In this document: positions 24,258 through 33,673 of the stretch, one piece after another
Layout: each line of letters begins with the position of its first letter
Numbering within the stretch: the first letter of the stretch is position 1
From: an uncultured bacterium
GTDB lineage: Bacteria > Cyanobacteriota > Vampirovibrionia > LMEP-6097
Length of the DNA stretch: 36,446 nt
Assembly (NCBI GenBank): GCA_903930015.1
Contig: CAIYXB010000012.1
Location: 1-36,446, forward strand
Reading direction: 5' to 3'
The notes under the pieces: generated by a model
Told to the model about the DNA's origin: nothing
Database searches by the model: none
Seen by the model: only the letters and a program-made list of their open reading frames with translations
Translations under genes and position numbers: made by a program

Positions 24258-25695
24258 CACACAAAACAATCTAGAGAAACTACAAAACCAAAAATATAAA
24301 TATGGTTTCACATCTGATATAGAAACTGAATCTTTCCCAAAGGGTCTAAGCGAAGATGTTATACGCAAAATTTCATCAATCAAAAATGAACCTAAATTCA
24401 TGACAGATTTCAGACTAAAAGCGTATAAACAATTCTTAGATATGGAAGCGCCTACTTGGGCAAATGTAGATTTCCCAAAGATTGATATGCAGGAAATAAT
24501 ATATTATTCAGCACCAAAAACAAAAATTTCCAAAGACAGCTTAGATGAAGTAGATCCTGAAATTCTCAAGACTTACAGTAAGCTAGGCATACCAATCGAA
24601 GAACAAATGAGGCTTGAAGGAATAGCAGTTGATGCAATATTTGACAGTGTTTCAGTAGCAAATACTCACAAAAAAGCCCTTGCCGAAATTGGCATAATAT
24701 TTTGTTCTATATCAGAAGCGATCCAAGAACATCCAGAGTTAGTAAAAAAATATATTGGTACTGTAATTCCAAGCTCAGATAATTATTTTGCGACCTTAAA
24801 TAGTGCAGTATTTTCAGATGGTACTTTTGTCTATATTCCTCCTAATACAAAATGCCCGCTTGAACTATCAACAAATTTTCGAATTAATACCGAAGGTTCA
24901 GGGCAATTCGAAAGAACACTTATCATCTGTGATGAAAATAGCTACGTATCATACCTTGAAGGCTGCACAGCACCTGCTTTTGATACAAATCAACTACATG
25001 CCGCAAATGTTGAATTGATAGTAATGAAGAATGCAGAAATAAAATATTCCACCGTTCAGAATTGGTATGCTGGTGACGAAAATGGTAAAGGTGGTATTTA
25101 TAATTTTGTAACCAAAAGAGCAATATGCCAAGGTGACAACTCTAAAGTCTCTTGGACTCAAGTTGAAACTGGTTCTGCAATTACTTGGAAATATCCTAGT
25201 TGTATTTTAAAAGGTGATAATTCAATTGGTGAATTTTATTCTGTGGCACTCACTAATAATCTTCAACAAGCAGACACTGGCACAAAGATGATTCATCTTG
25301 GCAAAAACACCAAATCAACAATCGTCTCAAAAGGAATTTCAGCAGGAAGATCAGACAACACTTACAGAGGACTTGTCAAAATTGGTCCTAATGCGGCAAA
25401 TGCTCGAAACTATACTCAATGTGACTCAATGCTAATTGGCTCAAAATGTTCTGCCAATACAACTCCTTATATCGAAGTGAGTAATAATACGGCAAACATA
25501 GAGCATGAGGCTTCAACCTCAAAAATATCAGAAGATCAGTTGTTCTATCTTAACCAAAGAGGTATAAGCACTGAAGATGCTATCTCAACTATTATCAGTG
25601 GTTTTTGCAAAGATGTTTTCAAAGAATTACCAGGAGAGTTTGCTGCAGAAGCGAATCAATTAATGGCGCTTAAATTGGAGAATAGTGTTGGATAA
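24250..25695 (+). CDS. sufB: Fe-S cluster assembly scaffold SufB
   Basis: Builds Fe-S clusters with SufC and SufD in the SufBC2D complex. The right-handed beta-helix core is recognisable. [17 protein letters not shown] contains the conserved Cys equivalent to E. coli C405, followed by [17 protein letters not shown] and [12 protein letters not shown]. 481 residues is normal. Its start overlaps the regulator's stop (ATGTCTAA). Unlike most suf operons it is separated from sufC by 190 bp, largely filled by a palindromic element. Confidence 0.96.
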   Translation: MSNTQNNLEKLQNQKYKYGFTSDIETESFPKGLSEDVIRKISSIKNEPKFMTDFRLKAYKQFLDMEAPTWANVDFPKIDMQEIIYYSAPKTKISKDSLDEVDPEILKTYSKLGIPIEEQMRLEGIAVDAIFDSVSVANTHKKALAEIGIIFCSISEAIQEHPELVKKYIGTVIPSSDNYFATLNSAVFSDGTFVYIPPNTKCPLELSTNFRINTEGSGQFERTLIICDENSYVSYLEGCTAPAFDTNQLHAANVELIVMKNAEIKYSTVQNWYAGDENGKGGIYNFVTKRAICQGDNSKVSWTQVETGSAITWKYPSCILKGDNSIGEFYSVALTNNLQQADTGTKMIHLGKNTKSTIVSKGISAGRSDNTYRGLVKIGPNAANARNYTQCDSMLIGSKCSANTTPYIEVSNNTANIEHEASTSKISEDQLFYLNQRGISTEDAISTIISGFCKDVFKELPGEFAAEANQLMALKLENSVG

Positions 25696-25712
25696 AATTT
25701 TTCAAAATCCAA

Positions 25713-25830
25713 TAGAGCTTGAATATTGCTTTCGTATTCGGCGCAGCTGCTGTGATGGGTTTTCTTGTTTTGCTTCGCAAAACTTTAAAGCTACATCAAT
25801 CCGATATACTCCAGCAATATTCAATCTCTA
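25713..25830. repeat. Palindromic element copy A, between sufB and sufC
   Basis: Ends are 18-bp inverted repeats with one mismatch: TAGAGCTTGAATATTGCT (25713-25730) and AGCAATATTCAATCTCTA (25813-25830). The centre is a GTTTTGC-TTC-GCAAAAC hairpin. 26 bp at 25729-25754 recur exactly, inverted, at 33487-33512; GTTTTGCTTCGCAAAACT recurs at 33455-33472 and CAATCCGATAT at 33432-33442. No coding capacity. Confidence 0.8.
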
Positions 25831-25885
25831 CACAAAACAACTTTAAGGAAACAACAATTCTCAACAATAAAATCAAGGAAAGAAG

Positions 25886-26638
25886 ATGTCAATAATAGAA
25901 ATCAAAAACTTAGAAGCAGTAATAGATACAGAAGAAAGCAATACTCAAATTCTCAAAGGATTAAATCTTACTATTAATGCTGGTGAAGTTCATGCCATCA
26001 TGGGTCCTAACGGCTCAGGGAAAAGTACTCTATCAAAAGTTCTAGCTGGGCATCCTGATTATAGAATTACAAAAGGCGAAGTAATATTCCAAGGGAAAAA
26101 TCTTCTTGACTTAGATCCTGATGAAAGAGCAAATTCTGGATTATTCCTGGCTTTTCAATATCCAGTAGAAATACCTGGAGTAAACAATTTAAATTTCCTA
26201 AGAATGGCTTACAATTCAAAAATGAAATTTAACAATCAAGAAGAAATGGATCCACTTGATTTTGATGATTTCATCGAAGAAAAATTAAATATTCTAAAAA
26301 TGAAACCTGAGTTTCTAGAGAGAAATTTGAACGAGGGCTTCTCTGGTGGTGAAAAGAAAAAAAACGAGATCTTACAACTACTCACATTAAATCCGTCACT
26401 TGCCATACTTGATGAAACTGATTCGGGATTAGATATTGATGCTCTAAGAGTAGTTTCAGAAGGAATAAATGCCTACAGGAACAAAAATAATGCAGTCTTG
26501 CTAATCACTCACTACCAAAGACTTTTAGATTACGTCGAACCTGATTATGTACATGTTCTATCTGGAGGCAAAATCATAAAAACTGGAGACAAAACACTAG
26601 CTCTTGAGCTAGAAAAAGAAGGATATGCGATCGTATAA
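25886..26638 (+). CDS. sufC: Fe-S assembly ATPase SufC
   Basis: Soluble ABC-type ATPase of the SufBC2D complex. Walker [10 protein letters not shown] (40-48), Q-loop in [13 protein letters not shown], signature [10 protein letters not shown], Walker [13 protein letters not shown] and switch His in [10 protein letters not shown] are all present and match SufC. 250 residues is normal. AAGGAAAG lies before the ATG. Followed closely by sufD. Confidence 0.97.
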   Translation: MSIIEIKNLEAVIDTEESNTQILKGLNLTINAGEVHAIMGPNGSGKSTLSKVLAGHPDYRITKGEVIFQGKNLLDLDPDERANSGLFLAFQYPVEIPGVNNLNFLRMAYNSKMKFNNQEEMDPLDFDDFIEEKLNILKMKPEFLERNLNEGFSGGEKKKNEILQLLTLNPSLAILDETDSGLDIDALRVVSEGINAYRNKNNAVLLITHYQRLLDYVEPDYVHVLSGGKIIKTGDKTLALELEKEGYAIV

Positions 26639-26648
26639 GGAATTTAGA

Positions 26649-28028
26649 ATGAAGAGCAATCAAGATTCAATAAAATTCGAAGAAAGCATAATAAGGACTG
26701 CTTCGAAGCAAGATATAGAAAATTCAAGCATAAAAGATTTGAAGAAAAAAGCACTTGAATTTATCAGCTCAAATTCATTTCCTAATAAAAAAAATGAAGA
26801 ATGGAAATATTATGACTTCAAAGACTTATTCTCAAATAGCTCTAATATTTTTTCTGACACTGAAACTTTTAGACAAGAAGCACTTGATAAAAAAGAACTA
26901 GTCATGCTTGTTGACAAATATGTTTTTAGAGAAAGCAGTGAGAACTTGATAGTAACTGTAAATGGCGTATACAGAGAGGATTTATCAAACTTTAACAACA
27001 ATGATATCGAAATATCAAATTTAAGTAACTGTAAATCCGATCAATTAATAGATACCGACAGCTCAAGCAAAGATCAATATTTAAGATCATTAAATACACT
27101 TTTTATAGAAAATGCGTTTTTTATAAAAGTTGCAAAAAATAAAAAAATAGATAAAACACTTCAAGTCTTACATATCTCAAATCAAAACTCTTTTAATCAA
27201 ATTAGGTCAGCGATCGAAATCGCAGAGGGCTCATCTTTAGACATGGTGATAAGCTATGTTGGGCTTGAGGACAGCAGCTACATATCAAATGCAGTGATTG
27301 ATTGCCACCTCGCTAAAAACTCTAACTTGAATTTCACTAAAATACAAAACGACTCATCAAATTCAGTTACTCTATACAGCCTAGATGTAAAGCAAGACAA
27401 AGATTCAAATTTTGACTTCAATTCTTTTCACTTTGGTGCAAAATCGTCAAGGGACCAAATCACCGTAGATTTAAATGGTACAAATTCCAACGCCAATCTC
27501 AATGGTCTTTACGTTGTCAATCAAAGTAGAAAAACTCACCAAATAATTACAGTAAATCACAATGTAGAGCGCTGCACCAGCAAACAACTATTCAAAGGAA
27601 TAATTTCGGATGAAGCTAGAGCAGAGTTCAATGGAATGATTGAAGTAAAGAAAAATGCAAAATTAACAGATGCAAAACAGTTAAACAATAATCTATTGCT
27701 ATCTCCTAAAGCACACATTGACAGCCGACCTCAACTCAACATACTTACTGATGATGTTAAATGTGCACATGGGTCAACAATAGGGCAATTAAACGAGGAA
27801 GAGCTTTTCTATCTACAAAGCAGAGGTTTTAATAAATCCGATGCTTTTGTCACACTCACCTATAGCTTTTGCCAAGAGATTCTCAATAAAATCAAATTAG
27901 ATTCAGTTAAAAACTATGCAACAAATTTAGCATTCAATAATATCAGCACTGATAGTAACGGTGCTCTTGCAAAATTAGCTAATAATGACAAATTCAAAAA
28001 ATCTAGGTACGCAAAAAATCTTAAGTAA
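26649..28028 (+). CDS. sufD: Fe-S assembly protein SufD
   Basis: Partner of SufB in the scaffold. The C-terminal core has CAHGSTIGQLNEEELFYLQS, with the His equivalent to E. coli SufD H360, and FNGMIEVKKNAKLTDAKQLN, typical of SufD. The N-terminal part includes KNEEWKYYDFKDLF. The frame is open to ATG 26625 inside sufC, but ATG 26649 has AAGGA about 7 nt upstream, so I chose it (459 residues). The middle region is rich in Ser/Asn. Confidence 0.92.
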   Translation: MKSNQDSIKFEESIIRTASKQDIENSSIKDLKKKALEFISSNSFPNKKNEEWKYYDFKDLFSNSSNIFSDTETFRQEALDKKELVMLVDKYVFRESSENLIVTVNGVYREDLSNFNNNDIEISNLSNCKSDQLIDTDSSSKDQYLRSLNTLFIENAFFIKVAKNKKIDKTLQVLHISNQNSFNQIRSAIEIAEGSSLDMVISYVGLEDSSYISNAVIDCHLAKNSNLNFTKIQNDSSNSVTLYSLDVKQDKDSNFDFNSFHFGAKSSRDQITVDLNGTNSNANLNGLYVVNQSRKTHQIITVNHNVERCTSKQLFKGIISDEARAEFNGMIEVKKNAKLTDAKQLNNNLLLSPKAHIDSRPQLNILTDDVKCAHGSTIGQLNEEELFYLQSRGFNKSDAFVTLTYSFCQEILNKIKLDSVKNYATNLAFNNISTDSNGALAKLANNDKFKKSRYAKNLK

Positions 28029-28040
28029 GTAGTTAATCTA

Positions 28041-29345
28041 ATGACTGAAATTCAAAAAAAAATAGATTTATTTAAAGACCACCAAAAAATCAGAGTTGAT
28101 TTTCCGATACTCGACAGCATCATAGACGACAACAAATTAACATACCTAGACAATGCAGCAACTACTCATAAACCACTTTCTGTAATCGAAGCTGTCGCTA
28201 AATTTCAAAAAGAGGCAAATGGCACAGTCAGAAGAGGTGTCTATGATTTATCAGTAAAGTCAACACAAGAATTTGATAGGGCTCGAGCGAAAGTAAAAGA
28301 CTTAATAAACGCGGCTTCGATTGAAGAAATTATTTTTACGCGCGGCACAACTGAATCAATAAATTTAGTAGCATTTAGCCTAACAGAAGCTCTCAAAGGT
28401 AATCTATCACCAGTGTCAACAAGTGGTGGCAGAAAATCAAAACTCCAAACTAATGGAGAAGTAGAGATTGCCATTACCTCGATGGAGCATCATGCAAACA
28501 TAGTCCCATGGCAAATAAACTCTCAAAGACTTGGTCTTAAAACAAGCTTTATACCAGTTACTGATAAAGGTGAGCTTGAATTAGAAGCACTTTACAATAC
28601 TCTCAAAAAAGACAGCGTAAGAATACTAGCAATAACACATGTATCAAATTCACTTGGGACCGTAAATCCAATAAAAGAAATAATCAAAGAAGCACACAAA
28701 AACAATGTAATTGTCATAGTTGATGGCGCTCAAGGAATCAGCCACACAAAAGTCGATGTTCAAGAACTCGATGCTGATTTTTATGTATTTTCAGGACATA
28801 AACTTTACGCACCAACTGGGGTAGGTGTGCTTTATGGTAAGAAATCACTTCTAGAAGAAATGCCTCCATATCATGGTGGTGGAGAAATGATAAACATTGT
28901 TAAACCTGAGTCCACTAGCTATGCAGAATTACCTTTTAAATTTGAAGCTGGCACACCCGCTATCAGCTCTGTAATTGGTCTTGGATACGCAATAGACTAT
29001 GTAAATTCAATTGGACTTGATCAAATCGGTAAATATGAAGATTACCTATACAAGAACGCAATTGAAAAGACAAAAGAAATTGAAGGTTTTAGAATTATTG
29101 GTCAAGCTACTAATAAAGCAGCGATTTTATCTTTTGTGTTTAAGGATATTGAAGCTTTCGACATTGGTACTATGCTAAATCAATATGGTGTTTCCATCAG
29201 AACCGGTCATCACTGTACTCAACCACTAATGAATCGCTATAATATAAGTTCAACTGCAAGAGCGTCTTTTGCGTTTTACAACAATGAACAAGATGTTGAA
29301 GTCTTTGCCGAAACACTAAAAAAAGTAGTTAAAATTTTCAGATAG
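28041..29345 (+). CDS. sufS: Cysteine desulfurase SufS
   Basis: PLP enzyme that removes sulfur from cysteine for Fe-S assembly. The PLP lysine is K254 in SGHKLYAPTGVG and the persulfide Cys is C392 in RTGHHCTQPLM, with the short-loop type seen in group II (SufS) enzymes. EHHANIVPW and DGAQGISH are standard. At 434 residues it is ~25 longer than usual because of a polar insert at ~118-140 (Ser/Gly/Lys-rich) before EIAITSMEHH. SufE/SufU is not seen in this window. Confidence 0.95.
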   Translation: MTEIQKKIDLFKDHQKIRVDFPILDSIIDDNKLTYLDNAATTHKPLSVIEAVAKFQKEANGTVRRGVYDLSVKSTQEFDRARAKVKDLINAASIEEIIFTRGTTESINLVAFSLTEALKGNLSPVSTSGGRKSKLQTNGEVEIAITSMEHHANIVPWQINSQRLGLKTSFIPVTDKGELELEALYNTLKKDSVRILAITHVSNSLGTVNPIKEIIKEAHKNNVIVIVDGAQGISHTKVDVQELDADFYVFSGHKLYAPTGVGVLYGKKSLLEEMPPYHGGGEMINIVKPESTSYAELPFKFEAGTPAISSVIGLGYAIDYVNSIGLDQIGKYEDYLYKNAIEKTKEIEGFRIIGQATNKAAILSFVFKDIEAFDIGTMLNQYGVSIRTGHHCTQPLMNRYNISSTARASFAFYNNEQDVEVFAETLKKVVKIFR

Positions 29346-29355
29346 GAAGGAAAAA

Positions 29356-29592
29356 ATGCAATTAAGAGATAACGACATAGCACAAATGCTTAAAGAGAAA
29401 TTAGATGTAAAAGAAATTGAAGTGATTGATCTTAAAGGTGGTAATCATTGGCAAGTAAATATTACAGCTAGTAATTTTGATGGGCTAAATAGAGTCAAGA
29501 GGGAGCAGCTTGTTCAAAAGGTTTTAGCTGACCCACTTGCAGACGAGACTATACATGCGCTAGTTATTAAGGCAAGAGGCACTAAAGATTGA
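29356..29592 (+). CDS. BolA-family protein
   Basis: 78 residues; FDGLNRVKREQLVQKVLA is the BolA helix-turn motif, with the conserved His in IHALVIKA. There is no Cys in the variable loop, where HWQVNI follows GGN. BolA proteins pair with CGFS glutaredoxins to bind a [2Fe-2S] cluster, and the Grx4-like gene follows. GGAAGG precedes the ATG. The stop codon TGA lies inside the end of a palindromic element (29585-29711). Confidence 0.92.
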   Translation: MQLRDNDIAQMLKEKLDVKEIEVIDLKGGNHWQVNITASNFDGLNRVKREQLVQKVLADPLADETIHALVIKARGTKD

Positions 29593-29711
29593 CTCCAGAA
29601 TTCGTATCTACTGCGTTATGCTCGTTTTTCGTTATGCTCATTGACGCATCAGTCAACTGCGCTGACTCAAAACTCGCATGCCTTGTGTATCCGAACCCTA
29701 AAGCCAATCTT
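29585..29711. repeat. Palindromic element between bolA and grx4
   Basis: Left end AAGATTGACTCCAGAATTCG and right end, read inverted, AAGATTGGCTTTAGGGTTCG match at 15 of 20 positions, and pairing continues inward (ATGCTCGTTTT against AAAACTCGCAT). A central hairpin pairs TTGAC with GTCAA. 127 bp, no coding capacity. It contains the bolA stop codon. Confidence 0.7.
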
Positions 29712-29743
29712 AACAAAAAGAAATTTATTAAAGGAGAAAATAA

Positions 29744-30091
29744 ATGCAATTAGGAACAAATGAATTAAACCCAAGTAATTTAACAGCAGAGCAAAAAGCA
29801 CGCTTTGACGGGATTGTATCAAAAGACAAAATAGTACTTTTTATGAAAGGTAACAAAGATTTTCCACAATGTGGTTTTTCTGATGCTGTCGTAAAAGCAC
29901 TTAAGTTTTATAATGCTGATTTTGTTACGTACGACGTACTAACAGACACTGAAATTAGATCTGGTATGAAACATTATTCAGAATGGGCGACTTTTCCACA
30001 ACTTTATGTAAATAGAGAATTTGTTGGTGGCTGCGATATCATTATGTCTATGCACGAAAGTGGTGAACTTGACGCTGCTCTAAAAGCTTAA
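29744..30091 (+). CDS. grxD: Monothiol CGFS glutaredoxin (Grx4 type)
   Basis: 115 residues. Active site PQC43GFS, with K35 (LFMKGNK) and the glutathione-binding WATFPQLYVN and GGCDI segments of the Grx4/Grx5 class, which carry [2Fe-2S] clusters with BolA. AAGGAG lies 7 nt before the ATG. Last recognisable member of the suf/bolA cluster. Confidence 0.94.
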   Translation: MQLGTNELNPSNLTAEQKARFDGIVSKDKIVLFMKGNKDFPQCGFSDAVVKALKFYNADFVTYDVLTDTEIRSGMKHYSEWATFPQLYVNREFVGGCDIIMSMHESGELDAALKA

Positions 30092-30135
30092 CTTAGCCTT
30101 AACCAAAATTTGATTTTCTTTAAAAGAGTCTCGAT

Positions 30136-31797
30136 ATGTCTTTTAAAGATTCACTTCCAGGAACAAGCGGTGGGGTTGCTAAATCAGCAATCAAAACTGT
30201 AACGGCTAATCGAAATCCTAACCGCACACCTACTGAAGCAAAACCACAAGAAGAAATTGACGCAGAAAAAAGAGAAGCAAATGAAGCTTTAAGAGCAGAT
30301 TTTCACGAAACAGTTGCAAGAGAATTTGCATCTAAAAATAATTCACTTAAACAATTTCAAAGAAGTCAACAAAACCCATTAGCTATGCTTGCAAGCATGC
30401 CAAATTCACAAGGATCTGGCAATTCTAATTCATCAACCCCCAAAGCACCTCAAAATCAAGAAATTAACAAGCCTGATTTAATAGACAATAAAACAGAAAG
30501 CCCTAGAATCAGCGCACTCCAGAAACCCTGGCAATCAAACAATTCAAGCTCAGATCAAAATTTAGAAAAATCTCGATCTCAGGATAATTCGAAAAGAAGT
30601 GAGGATGCTATTAAACTCCCAAAAGTATTAGCACATGATGCTGAAAGGCTGGCAGAGCTAAGAGTACTCTCTACTGGAGACTCAAGAGCACAGTCGCAGA
30701 CTCTCTTGAACAGCTACAAGAATAACAATGACAAACATTCGCTTGATCCATCAGCAGTAAGAAGATTAGTAGCTCATGGAATACCTTTTAATGAGGAGAA
30801 ATTCAATCCAAAGAACTCAGCTGCAGAAAATGATAAGACAATAAATGAAATAATTTCTGAACACAATACATCTGCATTAGCTAAACTTAGCGAAGCTCAG
30901 AAGATAGGAAATTTTTATTTAGAACTTGGCTTTTCCAAAAAGAATCATGATTATAGTCAACTCACGGCTAAACAATTCAAGGAATCATTTGATGATACAA
31001 AACAAGCCAAAGCAGATAGAGAGACTTTTATGGCAGGACCAAAAACTCCAGAGGCTATTGCCAAAGAAAATTCTCGCACTGATAAACTTGCTTTAATTTT
31101 ATTACCAGAAAAAGGTGCAACCGAATTTGATATGACAAGGGAAGTTGCAGATTTAAAAAGGCTTGGTTTTACAGCAGTTTTTACACAAATAGATAATGAA
31201 AATGGCTTAAAATTATATAACGATGATGGCTCTAAAACTCCAATAAAGAAATTAGCTGATGACGTTGGTGGATTTGGTTTGCTAGTAATGGGTGGACATG
31301 GACAAAACAGTAAAACACCTGCAATTAGATTTGGTGATAAACCTGATTCATCGAATATTAAAACAAGTGAACAGCTTGCCCAAGCAGAAAAAGCTTACCT
31401 AGATAAAACTGATTTTGAAGATGACAAAGGCATTAAAGCCTTCTTTCAAGACAAATCTATACTCAAAGAAGGTGGCACTCTTGCAAGTTGTTCATGTAGT
31501 TTCACAGGCAGCAGCTCTACAAGAGAGAATTACATAAAACCTGAGCAAAGTTTAGCAAAGATTTTTGAAGAATTAAGACCTGATGCTGATGTACTTGGTG
31601 CTTTTGATGAAGTAGATCCTCATGGTGAATTCAAACTTGCCGCCAATGGAAGACTAGAGCACACTACCATGAGAAGACTTGATGAACCTGAAGTTAAAGA
31701 AGATCTTATAGCATCTAGTGAAAATGATGTTAAAACTTCTGACTTCGATAAGCTTCTTGCAAACCTAGACATAGGCTTTGATGATTATGATTCATAA
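30136..31797 (+). CDS. Large protein with a caspase-like His/Cys pair
   Basis: 553 residues. Residues 1-180 are polar, low-complexity and probably disordered (rich in Asn, Ser, Gln, Lys, Pro), with no signal peptide. A helical middle follows. From ~315 there is an alpha/beta domain: KLALILLPEKGA, LKRLGFTAVFTQID, then GLLVMGGHGQ with His388 and GGTLASCSCSF with Cys452 (and C454). A hydrophobic strand followed by GHG, then another strand ending in a small residue and Cys about 65 residues later, is the arrangement in caspase/CHAT/clostripain-type peptidases (clan CD). The family is not recognised and activity is an inference. It starts 44 nt after grx4 without a clear ribosome site. Confidence 0.65.
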   Translation: MSFKDSLPGTSGGVAKSAIKTVTANRNPNRTPTEAKPQEEIDAEKREANEALRADFHETVAREFASKNNSLKQFQRSQQNPLAMLASMPNSQGSGNSNSSTPKAPQNQEINKPDLIDNKTESPRISALQKPWQSNNSSSDQNLEKSRSQDNSKRSEDAIKLPKVLAHDAERLAELRVLSTGDSRAQSQTLLNSYKNNNDKHSLDPSAVRRLVAHGIPFNEEKFNPKNSAAENDKTINEIISEHNTSALAKLSEAQKIGNFYLELGFSKKNHDYSQLTAKQFKESFDDTKQAKADRETFMAGPKTPEAIAKENSRTDKLALILLPEKGATEFDMTREVADLKRLGFTAVFTQIDNENGLKLYNDDGSKTPIKKLADDVGGFGLLVMGGHGQNSKTPAIRFGDKPDSSNIKTSEQLAQAEKAYLDKTDFEDDKGIKAFFQDKSILKEGGTLASCSCSFTGSSSTRENYIKPEQSLAKIFEELRPDADVLGAFDEVDPHGEFKLAANGRLEHTTMRRLDEPEVKEDLIASSENDVKTSDFDKLLANLDIGFDDYDS

Positions 31798-31854
31798 GCT
31801 ACGATTCCAAAATATTTAAGATTTTTGTTTTAAACTAGCTCCAAATAGGAATAG

Positions 31855-31860
31855 TATAAT
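31855..31860 (+). promoter_or_regulatory. -10 box for bioA
   Basis: TATAAT ends 9 nt before the GTG at 31870. AGGAG (31862-31866) also lies between, but only 3 nt from the GTG, too close for normal use, and it would be at or before the transcript start. A near-leaderless mRNA is likely. Confidence 0.5.
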
Positions 31861-31869
31861 TAGGAGCAA

Positions 31870-33297
31870 GTGAACTATGAGCGTTCTTATCAAGAATATC
31901 GTGATTTTGACAGAGACCATATCTGGCATCCTTACACTCAAGAAAAGAATGCAAAAGCAAATTTCCTTGTTAAAAAAGCGTATGAAGAGTTTATTGAAAT
32001 TATTGACGAGAATGGGGATAGAAAAAAAATCATTGATGGTATATCTTCTTGGTGGGTTAATATTCACGGTCATTGCCATCCTTATATTCAAGAAAAAATC
32101 AAAGAACAGCTAGGTCAGCACGAGCAAGTGATTTTTGCCGGCTTTACTCATGAGCCAGCAATTAAGCTTGTTGACAAGCTACTTAATTTTTTACCAAAGA
32201 CAGATTTATTTTCGCCTAGTTCTAATCCAAGAATACTATCAAAAGCGTTTTTTTCTGATAATGGGTCAACAGCAGTTGAAGTCGCAATTAAGATGGCACT
32301 ACAATTTTTTTACAACAAAGGTTGGCACAATAAAAAAAGAATCATCACTTTCACGGATGCTTATCACGGCGACACCGTTGGAACGATGTCAGTGGGTGCA
32401 ACTGATACTTTTCATCACGCATTCAAAAGTATTCTTTTTCCTGTAGATCGAATTGACGGACCAGATAAATTTCTTAAAAACTCTAAAACTAAACCAATAA
32501 GCTGCGAAGAAAAAATTTTTGCCGAAGAACAATCACTTAAAGCTTTAATTAGTGAAATAGAAAAAAGACCCAATGAACATGCTGCTTTAATAATAGAGCC
32601 ATTAGTTCAAGCCGCTGGTGGCATGAAATTTCATAGCACCACTTATTTACAAAAAATCAGGGAGATATGTAATCATTTTGATATTTTCCTTATTGCAGAT
32701 GAAGTTTTTACTGGCTTTGGCAGAACTGGAACAAATTTCGCTTGCACTCAAGCAAGCATAGTTCCTGACATGATTTGTCTTTCAAAAGCTTTAACTGGTG
32801 GTTTTATGCCAATGGGCTTAACATTCACAACAAAAGAAATATACAGTGCCTTTTACGATGATTCTAGATTAAAAACTTTTTTCCATGGACACTCCTATAC
32901 TGGCAATTCCCTGAGTTGCGCTGCTGGACTTGCTTCAATAGAGCTATTTGAAAAAGAGAAAAGACTAGAAGACGTAAAATTTATTAACATGAAAATGCAA
33001 GATCAACTTCTAAAAAAAGATTTGTGCGACCTGAGTATTATTAGAGACATAAGAATCCTTGGTGCGATCGCAGTTGTAGAATTTCATACAAATGATCAAC
33101 ATGAATACTTATCAAGCATAGGACCTCGTATTCAAGAATATTTCATGAAAAATAATATATTACTAAGACCACTTGGTAATGTTCTTTACTTTTTACCACC
33201 TTACACAATAAGTAATGAATCACTTGAGTACTGCCTTGATAAGATTAGATGTTTTGCTTATGATCTAGAAAAATCAGTTATAACACTTCAGAGATAG
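31870..33297 (+). CDS. bioA: Adenosylmethionine-8-amino-7-oxononanoate aminotransferase
   Basis: PLP aminotransferase of biotin synthesis that makes 7,8-diaminopelargonic acid using SAM as amino donor. HIWHPYTQ near the N-terminus, DGISSWWVNIHGHCHP, DNGSTAVEVAIKMA, and ADEVFTGFGRTG with the PLP Lys in SKALTGGFMPMG are the BioA pattern rather than other class III aminotransferases. At 475 residues it is somewhat longer than E. coli BioA (~430), with an extra polar stretch around 200-225. Starts with GTG. No other biotin gene is in the window. Confidence 0.94.
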   Translation: MNYERSYQEYRDFDRDHIWHPYTQEKNAKANFLVKKAYEEFIEIIDENGDRKKIIDGISSWWVNIHGHCHPYIQEKIKEQLGQHEQVIFAGFTHEPAIKLVDKLLNFLPKTDLFSPSSNPRILSKAFFSDNGSTAVEVAIKMALQFFYNKGWHNKKRIITFTDAYHGDTVGTMSVGATDTFHHAFKSILFPVDRIDGPDKFLKNSKTKPISCEEKIFAEEQSLKALISEIEKRPNEHAALIIEPLVQAAGGMKFHSTTYLQKIREICNHFDIFLIADEVFTGFGRTGTNFACTQASIVPDMICLSKALTGGFMPMGLTFTTKEIYSAFYDDSRLKTFFHGHSYTGNSLSCAAGLASIELFEKEKRLEDVKFINMKMQDQLLKKDLCDLSIIRDIRILGAIAVVEFHTNDQHEYLSSIGPRIQEYFMKNNILLRPLGNVLYFLPPYTISNESLEYCLDKIRCFAYDLEKSVITLQR

Positions 33298-33397
33298 TTA
33301 TTAATCTCTTTTTATCTCAATTATTTCAAGCTGATCATTCTAATAGGTTCAAATCATTGAAATAAAGCTATTAGTTTTAAATTACGGTGCAAGCCAG

Positions 33398-33539
33398 AAA
33401 AGTTTTCGGAAAATTTTCAACACCCTTAAGCATATCGGATTGGCGTTGCATTTTAGTTTTGCGAAGCAAAACAACAAAAACCTTGCCACAGCAGCTGCGC
33501 CGAATACGAAAGGGTCGTTAAAATTTGAAGAAAACTTTT
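33398..33539. repeat. Palindromic element copy B
   Basis: Shares its core, in reverse orientation, with copy A at 25713-25830, including 26 identical bases at 33487-33512. The outer ends differ from copy A but are inverted repeats of each other: AAAAGTTTTC (33398-33407) and GAAAACTTTT (33530-33539), with further imperfect pairing to ACACCC/GGGTCG. It occupies much of the 376-bp gap after bioA; the flanks at 33298-33397 show no other signal. Confidence 0.75.
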
Positions 33540-33610
33540 TTGCTTAGCCTATGCTGTCAACGAATTACGTGACCCTTACAGCAATGACAAGTGGCTTTTG
33601 TCGTAGCGCT

Positions 33611-33643
33611 CATCCCTCGAAGCAAGCTTCGGGGCTTTCGCTT
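33611..33643 (+). other. GC-rich hairpin upstream of the WecA-like gene
   Basis: CCCTCGAAGC-AA-GCTTCGGGG (33614-33634) forms a stable stem, extended imperfectly by GCG on either side. No T run follows on the plus strand, so it is not a standard terminator. It may be a REP-like unit. Confidence 0.4.
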
Positions 33644-33659
33644 TACTCCAAATAAAGTG

Positions 33660-33665
33660 TAAAAT
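33660..33665 (+). promoter_or_regulatory. -10 box for the WecA-like gene
   Basis: TAAAAT ends 8 nt before the GTG at 33674, with no ribosome site between, the same spacing as alaS and hemE. Confidence 0.4.
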
Positions 33666-33673
33666 AGTAGCCA

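Noticed and set aside
29585-29711. tRNA gene in the bolA-grx4 gap
   Set aside because: The stem structure is one long imperfect palindrome; no cloverleaf or T-loop GTTCRANNC appears in the right place.
31816-32113. Short frames on both strands across the start of bioA
   Set aside because: They overlap the conserved BioA N-terminus and have no ribosome site or recognisable product.
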